Notes under the pieces: model-generated
Database searches by the model: none
Told to the model about the DNA's origin: nothing
What the model saw: only the letters and a program-made list of their open reading frames with translations
Translations under genes and position numbers: made by a program
Assembly (NCBI RefSeq): GCF_035582795.1
Contig: NC_134390.1
Coordinates: 1,088,560 to 1,152,559 of the forward strand
DNA: 64,000 nt
Direction: 5' to 3'
DNA from: Mycteria americana
Taxonomy: Eukaryota; Chordata; Aves; Ciconiiformes; Ciconiidae
Shown here: positions 35,261 through 46,110 of the stretch, one piece after another
Layout of the letters: each line of letters begins with the position of its first letter
Position numbering within the stretch: position 1 is the stretch's first letter

Positions 35261-37985
35261 TGGGGTGGTTGTGCTCTGTTTTTTTTTTTTTACCCCCTCC
35301 TCTTTCTCTCCCTTTTCTCCCCTAAAACCTGGTTTTTAACGTGGGGAGAGGATTCTATTTTAAGTTTCTTTTACGGCAGCTGGTTTCTCTTCACTATAAA
35401 TCGACCAGACTTTTAAGACTTGCCCTCTGTTTAGAGAAGTAATAAAACACTTAACTTTCTCGACTCCTAGTCACACGGTTATCACACAGGTCTCCGCTAC
35501 AACAGCCCCCGAGCACCTATACAAAAAAAAAAAAAAAAAAAGAAGGGGGGAGCAAAAAAAAAAAAAAAAAAAAGAATAATTAAAAAGAAAAATTAACCCC
35601 CCAGAAGGAGTCCTTCCAGAAACTCCTCCAAACTTTGGCGAGGCTGGCGTGGGTATAAATGCCCTTCCATAGGTGCAGCTCCCCACGTCCATCTGCCCCA
35701 GCGAAGGTCCAACCCATCCGGCCATAGCTACTTTTAATTTACTCGCCAAATTACACCGGGCTGTAAGCAATAGCTAAGGTAGGACAAGACGCCAAGAACT
35801 GCCAAGCCCTCCTTCCTCCATCTCTCCCCCCGGTCCCTTTGGTGGGACCTTCGCAACCATTTAATATCTGGAAGCAGCTTGCCTGGGCAGTGGTGGTTTC
35901 CAAAGTAACCCTGCCCTGCAAGGGCTTGGGTTCAAGGAAGCTGTGCCCATGGCTAAGAATATTTGCAACACATCCCTGGCTCTCCAAATCTGTCCAGCTG
36001 AGAGTGCCTCTGGCTGGGGGGCGGTTAACAGCTCAGCAGAAGGTGGAAAAAATGAGAATAAAATCATAACACTACCCCCAGTAATCGCATTTCTTTCCTA
36101 GTTTCTTTATTTTCGCCTCTTTCTGTCATTCCAGAAATCCCCGGGCAGGGGCTGGCGAAAGGGGAAAGGGAGAAAAGGGAAACGAAAAGAAACTGAAGTT
36201 GGCTTTTTGGGGGGGAAAACGCCTGTAAAGCTTCCCTGTGTAGATGAGTCTTATATCTGCACCAGGCTGGCTCCAAGTTGGGCAGCCTTAGGTGGGAGCT
36301 GGGTGTGCAGGGCACCTATGCAAAAGGAGATGGTGCACACTGCCAGCGATCTCCTTTTTGGTTAGAAACTTTATTTTTTCCCCTAGTGACACTCAGGGGA
36401 AGCCTTAACGTTATAGAAGATGAATACACGAGCTTTTTTTTTTCAGTTGTAGTCTCGTTTATGGTTTTATTGCTACCATTGATTACTTTGCTTTGTTACA
36501 CAGAGGAAAAAGAGCATAAAATCCGTTGGCATCCGGGTTCCTGTTATAGCTGGGGAAAAAATATACACCCCCCCCCCAAACCCTTCTTTGTCAGCTAAAA
36601 ATCTTTTAGGGATACATCGCTAAAGAAGGAATGAAGTCTGTTGACTGAGGGCAAGACAAACAAATACTCTCAGTTTTGAATTTGAGTGTGCACCCACAAA
36701 CCTTCCTCTCCCCAGCCCCCCGCACCCTCACATTTAAAATAAAAACGTGGACACGATGGAGGTTTAAAAAAAAAAAAAAAACAACAAAAACAACAAACCA
36801 ACAAACCCACAGAGGAGGCCAGGGTTTCCCTGCCATAATTGAATTTTTAAATAGCAAGCCACCAGAATGATAAAGATACCTCGCAATATTTACAGATCAG
36901 CAGGTATGTTTTACATTTAAGGGGCAATTTATGGCTCTAGATTGAAATGAAAATTAGATTAGCTGTCTTCATTTCAATTAGTTCTAGGTGCCATCTACCC
37001 AGAGAAGAGAGAATATAATCCCCCCTTTCATCTAACTAAATATTTGCAGTAGAAGTTTCCCAATCAGTTGTAAATATCTGCAACTATAAATTGCTGCAGA
37101 CACAAACACGAGGTTGCGTCCCCAGCCCAGGCTCCCCATCGCTCTCCATTACGAATAGAAATCTTTTTTTTCTGTTTTCTTTCTTTTTTTTTTTTTTTTT
37201 TTGCTGTTGTAGTTGTTGTTGTTGAAAATGTAAATATCCTCTAGCATTGAAAATTAGCAGGGAAACCTTGGAGGGGAGAAATGTCAAACTAGAGGAGAAA
37301 TCTAACTTCCAGGTTAACGTGAGTTTGCAATGTTGGGTGTTGCTTTTCTGGATGTCTTTTTTTTTTTTTTTTTTCCTCCCCAAGACAGACTTTGGGAAGG
37401 CTCTGAAACACGTTATCAATTCAGAAGTCGCCATGTTTTCCCCCCTCTCTGTATGTAATATTTTCTCATCAGGAACACAACCATTTGATTCCATAATATT
37501 GACCAATGCTACATGAGAACAAGAAGGGGGGGGGGGGGGGAAGGGAAAAAAAAAAAAAAGGAGGGTAATTTATGGCTTAATATTCTGTGGACATCTGAGA
37601 TTTATTACTGTGGATTCTGAGCTATTTTATTGCAAGATATTAAGCAAACATTTCTTAAAATAACACAACACAACACAAGCAACATCATGCACAGACACAC
37701 AGACGGTGCTTCCAAACCCCAGTGTCCACGAGCAGAAAAGGGGGGGTGGGGGGGTGGGGTGGGGGAGTGGGGGGAAGGAAAAGTTAAGCCTGGCTTAAGA
37801 AATTTGTGCCACCCCCCCCTTCCAGCCCAGCTGCCTCCCCAGGCAGGACCCCCAGCCCAGGCTCCGGGAGCGCTCCCCTCCCCGCCGCATCCCCCCCATC
37901 CCCCGGCAGCCCGGGGGTGCTGGGGGGGTTTTGGGGGTGCAGGACTTACTTTCCATGCCCACTTAGTTTCAACTAGGGAATCAAC
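35261..37985. other. Spacer immediately upstream of HOXC6
   Basis: Unique sequence with A runs near 35521-35574, T runs near 37175-37201 and 37357-37374, and a G-rich segment 37739-37775. The part 36860-37090 is AT-rich and repeat-free, a possible regulatory block. No gene seen. Confidence 0.5.
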
Positions 37986-38169
37986 AGAAGCAAAAGCAAT
38001 TTTTTCCCTTTTTGACACCCGCCTCCCCATTGGCTCCCCCCGGGTCAGCTGACTTTGTCATTTTGTCTGTCCTGGAGCAGAGCCTTCCCTATAACAATCT
38101 AGTTCAGACTACAAACTGGAGACAGAAATAAATATTAAAGAAATCACACAGCCAGGTATAGAGGACGAT
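37986..38169 (+). promoter_or_regulatory. HOXC6: HOXC6 proximal promoter and leader
   Basis: An inverted CCAAT box (ATTGG 38029-38033) and a TATAA element (38090-38094, in CCCTATAACAATC) lie 76-141 bp upstream of the start codon. This gives a leader of about 50 bases if used. The arrangement fits the proximal HOXC6 promoter known in mammals. Confidence 0.7.
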
Positions 38170-38569
38170 ATGAATTCCTATTTTACAAACCCATCTTTAT
38201 CCTGCCATCTAACCAGTGGCCAAGAGGTGCTTCCCAACGTAGCCCTCAATTCAACTGCCTATGACCCTGTCAGGCATTTTTCTACTTATGGAGCAGCCGT
38301 GGCTCAAAACCGGATTTATTCTTCTCCTTTTTATTCACCGCAAGATAATGTTGTGTTTAGCTCCAGCCGAGGACCTTATGACTATGGATCTAATGCTTTT
38401 TACCAAGAAAAAGACATGCTTTCTAGCTGCAGGCAAAATTCTATGGGACATAATACACAGACATCAATCGCACAGGATTTTACCAGTGACCAAAACAGGA
38501 ACACTTCGCAAGAACAAAAAACTAGCATTCAAATATACCCATGGATGCAGCGTATGAACTCCCACAGTG
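38170..38569 (+). CDS. HOXC6: HOXC6 exon 1 (N-terminal region, YPWM motif)
   Basis: Encodes residues 1-133 of HOXC6 plus one base of codon 134. HOXC6 is a homeodomain transcription factor acting at the forelimb/anterior thoracic level. The start [14 protein letters not shown] and the segment [20 protein letters not shown] are group-6 signatures. The PBX-binding motif IYPWMQRM is at residues 122-129 with Trp125. An internal in-frame ATG at 38416 (Met83) matches the start of the known shorter mammalian isoform lacking the first 82 residues. The donor is AGTG|GTAAGT at 38570. Unlike HOXC9, the exon is not GC-rich. Confidence 0.97.
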
Positions 38570-39611
<1,042 letters not shown>

Positions 39612-40395
39612 AAAAGTGACAGCTCGGCGGCAGGACCCCCCCCCGACCCCCGACCCCCCCGTATTTATCACTGGAAGAATGTTTGGCTACGTCAAAAAAA
39701 AAAAAAAAGAATAAAAAATAATAATAATAATAATAATTAAGGGGGGGAGGATTTAAAAAAATAAGGTCTAATGTGGAAATGTGGACACCCCCTCCCCACC
39801 GCTACACAGTCCACCCCCCCGCTCTCCCCAGTGACCCCCCCCCCCCGCACACACATCTCAGCCATCGCCTATTTATCTGACTCGGGATAAGACTGTTTCA
39901 AGCCGCACACTCCCCCCCTTCCTCCCCCATCCCTCCGCCTCCCCCCCCCCCAAATTGGGCATCCACCCGCCGCTGTGCCGGGTCGGACTGTGCCCAGGCG
40001 CTTCTCCTCCCCCCCAGCCAGAGCAGTTCTTCCTCTTTCCCCTGGTGAAAAAAAAAAAAAAAAGAAAATCTGATTTCCCTGAGAAAGCTCCTTCCACCTA
40101 AATATCGCATTTCCAAGAGCATCCTCCTTGTATTTAAGCAGATACCTGGGCTCATCGCTGCATACTACAAACTGTGACAGTTTCTGTGTGAATATTTTTA
40201 ACTGTGTTTGTGGTACCTGTATTTATATTTATGTTTAGCACTGTAATGTTCCACAGTATAAAGTGAATGGAGTTCTATAGCAGTAGAAAAGGAAAAAAGA
40301 AAAAAAAAAAAAACCTTGTGTTACACCCTCTCATGTATAAAGGTCATGTCCAGAGGACTATGTTGAGTATTTAATAAAAACTGAATATTATTTTT
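39612..40395 (+). other. HOXC6: HOXC6 3'UTR (inferred extent)
   Basis: About 780 bp from the stop to just past an AATAAA. The first part has C runs and an AAT repeat (39717-39737). The last 250 bp are AT-rich unique sequence. Confidence 0.6.
40373..40378 (+). terminator. HOXC6: HOXC6 polyadenylation signal
   Basis: AATAAA in TATTTAATAAAAACTG, about 765 bp past the stop and at the end of a unique AT-rich UTR-like block. Confidence 0.65.
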
Positions 40396-42350
40396 AAAGT
40401 TTATAGAATGGCCTCTGAGCTTCAGTTGAAACCTTGCGTGTTGATAACAGCCTGTTAGAAAGTTCACTGATCTTCTGTGTGTTGTTCCTGAAAATCAGCT
40501 CCCTCTCTCCTTTTTCTCCCTCCTTCGTACCTCTCTCATTCAAGAGTATTCCAAAAAAAAAAAAAAAAGGGGGAAAAAAAATTACATTTTGCTTTGTCTC
40601 CTTGAACTAGTCTTGTTACTGTATTGTTCGGTGGCATCAGGAATCTATGCCATACCTCTCGCTTCATGATTAAAAATGGATTTCCAAAGTTCAAAACAGT
40701 ATATATTTCTTATTGCACCCTCCTCAGTCCAATACCAGGTCAAAGGTTCTGCTTCTTTGTTTTATTATTTTGATTTAATTTGAGCTCTACACAGCTGAGA
40801 ATCCCCCAGCTCTGCGGAAGGACCCACTTCTCCCCCTCCTCCCCCGACTTATTTCGACCCAATAAACCTTTCCAGGGAGGGGGGGGAGTCACTTTTATCC
40901 AGAAACTCATCCTTAGGAGAACGGAAATTGTGGATATAACGCTGGGAAACAAACCCTGCTGCTGTGGATCGCAGGCTCGGAGAACCCATTGCGAAGGCTG
41001 GATAAAAAAAAAAAAAAAACTGCATTTTTCTCGCCTCTTTGTCACTGCTCTAATATCTGCTGGGCTGTTCACTTAGCCAGGGATGATATTTCCCTGGAAG
41101 CAGCTTAGTCCCCTTCAAGTTTTGGGTGTTTTTTTTTTAAGGAAACAACCAGGATTTGATGATAAGTGACCATAACCAGGAAAAAAAGGGAAGAGAGAGG
41201 AAAAAAAAAAAAAAAAGCAGCCTGGGGAGGTTTTTTCAGCCCATCCTTTGCTCGTCTCCAGCCTGGAATGTGCAGGCGATTTTTACAAGGCGCAGGAAAG
41301 ACGAAAAAAAAACCCAACATCTCTTTTAAAACGAAAGAAAACCAGCAAACAGCACCAAGAAAGAGGAGCCAAGAGCGTTTTGCAAGAGGGTAACGACCTG
41401 GCCGGGGAGCAGGAGGCTCCCTGGGTGTAAACCAGTTTGAATTCCCCCCCCCAAAAAAAGGACAAAAAAAAAAAAAAAAACCAACCCACCAAACCCCAAA
41501 CAAACCAAAAACCCAAACATATATCCACAACCACACATATATAATGCAGCGCCTATAGAGGGAAGGAAGGCGATATGTAACACCCGGCGCGTTCAAGGCA
41601 TTCTCCGGCTGCTGAATGGAGACGGAATAGAAAGAAAACGTGCTCAGGTCTGCAAGGCAAAGCCCGCAGCGGGCTGGGGGGGCTCGGAGCTGCCCATCTC
41701 CCACCGCCCCCCCTCCCCACCCTGCTCCGGAGCAGCAGGGAGGGCTGGAAATTCAGATTTTTGAAGGTATTTATTTCCCCTTCGCCATGCCCTTTGAAGA
41801 GAGGGGCTGGTTTCTCCAGCGAGCAGCAGACAAGGAAGATCCAGGCTTCTGCCAGCAATAAATTGCACAAGGGGGGGGGGGGGGGTGTCTGTGTGTGGGG
41901 GGGAAGGTAACAGGAATGTAAACTTTGGCGCATTGGAGGAGCTTCCATGCGAGGAGCAGCCCCTGCAGAACCCTCAGGAGCTTCCCCGGCCGCCACCGCT
42001 CCCCAAAACCTCGGAAAACAACGCGGGGAATGTGCTTCCTTCCAGGCAGCCCGCCGGTCTTCGTGCAATTAAAACAACAACCAAAAAAGACATTAAAAAG
42101 GATGCGGAGGGAAGGCGCTGCTGCCGGCTGCCCCCCCTGCTTGCACCCACCGAAAAGAGAGAAAAAATCCAAAAAAAAAAAAAAACAACCAACCCAAAAA
42201 ACCGCTTTGTTGGGTTTTTGTGGGGTTTTTTTTCCTCCACACGCACCCGCGCAGCTGCGATTTTGGGGACGGAAGAACGCCAGCCCGCGCAAAAATGCGC
42301 GCAAGAATCCCCCCAAAGGACCGACAAAACCAAAAAAAAAAAAAAAAATC
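40396..42350. other. HOXC6-HOXC5 spacer
   Basis: Unique sequence with scattered A runs (40553-40567, 41200-41215, 41464-41480, 42168-42185, 42331-42348) and a G run at 41873-41886. No gene seen. Confidence 0.5.
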
Positions 42351-42665
42351 ATAATTTTGCAAATCGCCGAGCGGGGCGCGGAGGCAGCTCGGACGCAACC
42401 TCCCCCCCCCCCCTCCCTTCCCCTTCCCCTCCTTCCCCTCCCTCCCTCCCTCCCTCCCTCCCCTCCGCGGGGGCGGTGCGGTGCGCGGGGGGGCGCGGAG
42501 CGGCGGTGCGCTGCCGCGGAGCAGCACTAGGTGCCGCTGCCGCCTCGCCGTCCCGCGGCGCGCGCTGCCCGCGCTCCCCCGCGCTCCCCCGCGCACCCCC
42601 GGCGCGCTTCCGCGGGCGCCCATCAATAACCCGCCCCGGGGTCAGGGCGGCAAACGGATGAGTGG
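42351..42665. promoter_or_regulatory. CpG island between HOXC6 and HOXC5
   Basis: Dense CpG block with CCTCCCTCCC repeats at its left. At 42524-42538 GCACTAGGTGCCGCT resembles the CTCF core (13 of 15 consensus positions by eye). A CTCF boundary between Hox5 and Hox6 is known in mammalian Hox clusters. Confidence 0.5.
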
Positions 42666-42790
42666 CCGGCGCCTTCACGTGACGCCACTTAAAGATCCCA
42701 TATTTGGGCAGCGCGTAGAGGGGGGAAAAAAAAGAAAGAAGAATCCCCACCTATAAATTCTGGACTTTAGGAGGAACAAAACGCGCCCCC
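42666..42790 (+). promoter_or_regulatory. HOXC5: HOXC5 promoter candidate
   Basis: Contains CACGTGAC (42676-42683), a perfect CArG box CCATATTTGG (42698-42707) and a TATAAAT element (42752-42758). Motif order and spacing fit a promoter on the + strand. The start codon is about 650 bp further on, after a large purine repeat. Confidence 0.55.
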
Positions 42791-42865
42791 CCACCCCCCA
42801 CCCCCACACCCCCCCCCACCCCTGAACTTCAAAGGGCCACAAATCACCCTAATCAAAGCGGTTGC

Positions 42866-42897
<32 letters not shown>

Positions 42898-43344
42898 AAA
42901 AAAAAAGGGGGGGGGAAGAAGGAAAAAAGAGGGGAGGGAAAGAGGGGGGGGGAAAGAAGAAAAAAAGAGGAAAAAAGGGGGAAAAGAAGAAAGAGGGGGA
43001 AGAAAGGGGAAAAAGAAGAAAAAAAGAGGAAAAAAGAGGGGGAAAAGAGAGGGAAAAAAGAAGAAAAAGAGGGGAAAAAGAAGACATAAAGAGGGGGAGA
43101 AAAGAAGAAAAAAGAGGGGAGAAAAGAAGAAAAAAGAGGGGAAAAAAGAAGAAAGAAGGGGAAAAAAGAAGAAAAAAGAGGGGAAAAAAGAAGAAAAAAA
43201 AGAGGGGAAAAAGAAGAAAAAAGAGGGGAAAAAAGAAGAAAAAAGAGGGGAAAAGAGAAGAAAAAAGAGGGGAAAAAAGAAGAAAAAAGAGGGGAAAAAA
43301 GAAGAAAAAAAGAGGGGAAAAAAGAAGAAGGAAAAAAGAGGGAA
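42866..43344 (+). repeat. Polypurine minisatellite in the HOXC5 leader
   Basis: About 480 bp of almost pure purine. After an A run and G-rich start it settles into a degenerate array of about 20-21 bp units of the form GGGGAAAAAAGAAGAAAAAAGA. It can form triplex DNA. Long frames on both strands are repeat translations. It ends 66 bp before the HOXC5 start codon. Confidence 0.95.
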
Positions 43345-43410
43345 CCCCCCTCCCCAAATTTTCTTTTTCCCCCCCTTTTTAAATTTTTTTTTTCCCTCCC
43401 CTCCTCCGCC

Positions 43411-43867
43411 ATGAGTTCTTACGTCGCCAATTCGTTTTATAAGCAAAGTCCCCCCGTTCCTGCCTATGCCATGCAAAGTTATGGAAATTATGGAAGTGTG
43501 CCTGAGGTTCCGTCACCCAGGTACCGCTACAGTGGCTTGGATCTAAGCATCACACTCCCCTCCTCCGGGGCTGCCACCTCCCTGAGCGGCTTGGACATGT
43601 CTGCGACCCCCCGAGCTAACCCCGAGCGACCTTCCTGCACGGTCATGGGTTCTTCGGGGCATCCTTTAGCCAGAGACGAGCAAGCATCCCTAAATCCCGG
43701 GATTTACAGTCAGAAGAGTGCTAACACGACGCTGGAGGAGAGATCTAAGAGCTCGGGTGAAATCAAAGCTGAGCCCGTGCAAACAGCACAACAAGGAGGA
43801 CCACAACTGCAGCAGCAACAACCTCCACAAATTTACCCCTGGATGACCAAACTACACATGAGCCATG
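43411..43867 (+). CDS. HOXC5: HOXC5 exon 1 (N-terminal region, YPWM motif)
   Basis: Encodes residues 1-152 of HOXC5 plus one base of codon 153. HOXC5 is a homeodomain transcription factor of the cervical/brachial axis. The start MSSYVANSFYKQSP and the segments GGLDLSIT-like (SGLDLSITLP), LNPGIYSQKS and LEERSKSSGEIK match HOXC5. The PBX-binding motif IYPWMTKLHMSH is at 141-152 with Trp144, preceded by a glutamine tract (QLQQQQPPQ). The central region differs more from mammals than in HOXC6 or HOXC8, as is usual for HOXC5. The donor is CATG|GTAAAA at 43868. The start is fixed by the family N-terminus. Confidence 0.97.
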
Positions 43868-44673
43868 GTAAAACTTTCACTTCTTGATTTTTGTTTCACA
43901 GGATTTTTTTTTTTTTTTTTTTTTTTTTTGCCTTGGGTTTTTATAGGCCATACGGGGCAAATAATAAAAAACCTGAGGTCGTAAATTTTACGACTAAGGC
44001 ATCAATTGCTCGTAAAACTGTCCACTAAAAGGCTTAGAGGCTATATACGCCCAAATTTATGACAGCATAATTGGATCATAGAAACAAAACGTGTATAAAA
44101 GGCAATATTCCATTTTTTTGGGAAGGGGGGGTTAAAAATAACTTGAAATACACATGTTCTTTCAGGGCGAGCTTTAAAAAAAAAAAAAAAGACACCAGAA
44201 GCGAAGGTGGAGGGAAAGCGGGGAGAGATTATTTTTTCCCCCCTCCACCTTCCCAGGGTTGAAGAGGGGGAAAAAAAAAGAGACAAGGTCCCCAAGAAAA
44301 GATATTTCCCTCCTTTGTACACTTCCTTATTGTCCGAGAGGAAACAGGTTCACTTCTGGCTCATCTACATGCGTTTGATCCGGGCTGCAGAAAGGAAGGG
44401 GGGGACTTGGGGGGCTGGAGGTGTTGGGGGAATTAAGGATTTCAAGCTACTTCGCTCCCTGCGTGCCCCAACAGCCCCAGCAAACTTCTGTAGATTCTAG
44501 ATGTGTAACCGGGTTTTATCATTAAAAAAAAAAAAAAAAAAAGCATCATAATAAACAAAATTTCAAATCCCTCCAGAATTGCTTTGGCTTTTCATGCGGT
44601 GTCTTCCCTGGTGTTTGTTGGTTTTTTTTGTTTTGTTTTGTTTTGTTTTTTTATTTTTTTATTCCCCCCCCAG
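43868..44673 (+). other. HOXC5: HOXC5 intron
   Basis: GT-AG intron of 806 bp ending CCCCCCCAG. Near its 5' end a block 43945-44080 carries three posterior-HOX-type motifs. The rest has T and A runs and a TTTTG repeat (44625-44650). The mammalian mir-615 hairpin, found in this intron in eutherians, is not present. Confidence 0.9.
43978..44016. promoter_or_regulatory. Triple TCGTAAA motif cluster in HOXC5 intron
   Basis: A perfect inverted repeat GTCGTAAA-T-TTTACGAC (43978-43994) is followed by CTCGTAAA (44009-44016). TCGTAAA is the core preferred by posterior HOX proteins (group 9-13). Three sites within 39 bp are unlikely to be incidental. Confidence 0.5.
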
Positions 44674-44888
44674 AAACGGATGGGAAACGCTCCCGAACCA
44701 GCTACACCCGCTACCAAACTCTGGAACTAGAGAAAGAATTTCATTTTAACAGATACCTGACCCGGCGGAGGCGCATTGAGATCGCCAACAACCTCTGCCT
44801 GAACGAGAGACAAATCAAAATCTGGTTTCAAAACCGGAGGATGAAGTGGAAGAAAGATTCCAAGTTGAAAAGCAAAGAGGCTCTTTAG
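44674..44888 (+). CDS. HOXC5: HOXC5 exon 2 (homeodomain)
   Basis: Joins exon 1 in phase 1 to give 223 aa (human 222). The exon opens [22 protein letters not shown]. The homeodomain is at residues 156-215 with [24 protein letters not shown], in which NNLCLNERQ is typical of group 5, and recognition helix [14 protein letters not shown] with Gln50, Asn51 and Arg53. The short tail SKLKSKEAL matches the HOXC5 C-terminus. The stop TAG is at 44886-44888. The exon is intact. Confidence 0.98.
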
Positions 44889-46110
44889 GTGGGATTGCAG
44901 GAGAATGGGGGGGGGGGGTGTCCCTGCTTTTTTTTTTTGGTTGGTGGTGGTGGTGGTGTTGGGGTTTTGTTTTTTTTTTTGGTTGGCTTTCTTTTCCATC
45001 GCTTCTGGTGGAAGCTACCTTGAGGAAACTTTGATTTTGGGGTGGGGAGGGTGGGAGCTGCTGGATGGACTCTGGTCCGTACCCTCACAAATCCCTCAGA
45101 CAAAGGAGAGCTCTTATTAGTATGCAAAAAAAAAAAAAAAAAAAAAAAAAAGAAAACCAACCCCAAACCAACCCCGCTGTTAGCTTCCTGCAAAAATTTA
45201 GTGTATCGCTCTTTAGGTTGTTACTAAGTGTCCTAACCTGTGCGCTCTTTGGGGGGAAAAAAATCACCAAGGAAAAAGAAAAAAAAAAACCAAACAACCA
45301 ACACCAAAAAGGCTTAAAAAAAATTCCGCAGGGTGGCTGGGTCGTGTCGTCCTAGCTCTAAAAATCGCGATATTCATAGGAAAAATGAAAAAAGAGCTGG
45401 TGAAGGAGGAAAAAAGGAAAATGGGGGGGTGGGGGGAGAAAAAAACAACCCCAAACGCAGTAAGTTTTGTGAAGTCCCGGCCTCTGCTCGCCCTGACGGG
45501 AGAAGGAAAAATCTGCTTTGCTGGGAATCGCCCAGGAAAGATGCTCTGATGCCTCCGCTTTGGCTCTCTCCAGTCGGAAAGAAAAAAATATTACCCCTCG
45601 CTGGGGCTGGGAAACCCCTAAAATCCACTTCTCCAACCCCGGAGAGGAGCCGGGGGGGTCCCTGGTGTGTGTTTGCGTGTTTTCCTTGGGACTCGGACGG
45701 CATCGTTTTATTATTATTTGCATATAAAAAGAAATGAATAGACTTTGGGGGGGGGGGTGGGGGGGTGGGGGACACCGGTTTGCGCGGCTTCTCCGAAATC
45801 TCCGGGCAGGAAAGTGCAGCATGGGAGGTGGGGGAGGGAGAAATAGCCTCTGGACTTCATATTATTGTGTATTTATTTGTTGCGTAATTAATGTAGATTT
45901 GCTAAATGCTAAGATATATATTAAAAAAAAAAAAAAAGCCAAGGCGAACCCCAATTTGTACATCTCTGTCTAAATTCAGTCCATTGCAGTAACTTCTTTT
46001 ATTCCCCCTCCCCCCCCCCCCAGTGATGTACGCGGTATATTTATTAGTTGTCGTTTCGTCTGCGAAAGGGCGATGAAACTTCTATTTTGTCATATGGAAT
46101 AAACAGTAAA
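44889..46110 (+). other. HOXC5: HOXC5 3'UTR (inferred extent)
   Basis: Follows the stop to just past an AATAAA at 46098. It has GGT and T runs at the start, a poly-A of about 28 bases near 45124-45151, and unique AT-rich sequence in the last 250 bp. The extent is inferred. Confidence 0.45.
46098..46103 (+). terminator. HOXC5: Candidate HOXC5 polyadenylation signal
   Basis: AATAAA in CATATGGAATAAACAG, about 1.2 kb past the stop. Confidence 0.45.

Noticed and set aside
43868-44673. Possible mir-615 hairpin in the HOXC5 intron
   Set aside because: No sequence resembling the mammalian mir-615 arms was found; that miRNA is known from mammals only.
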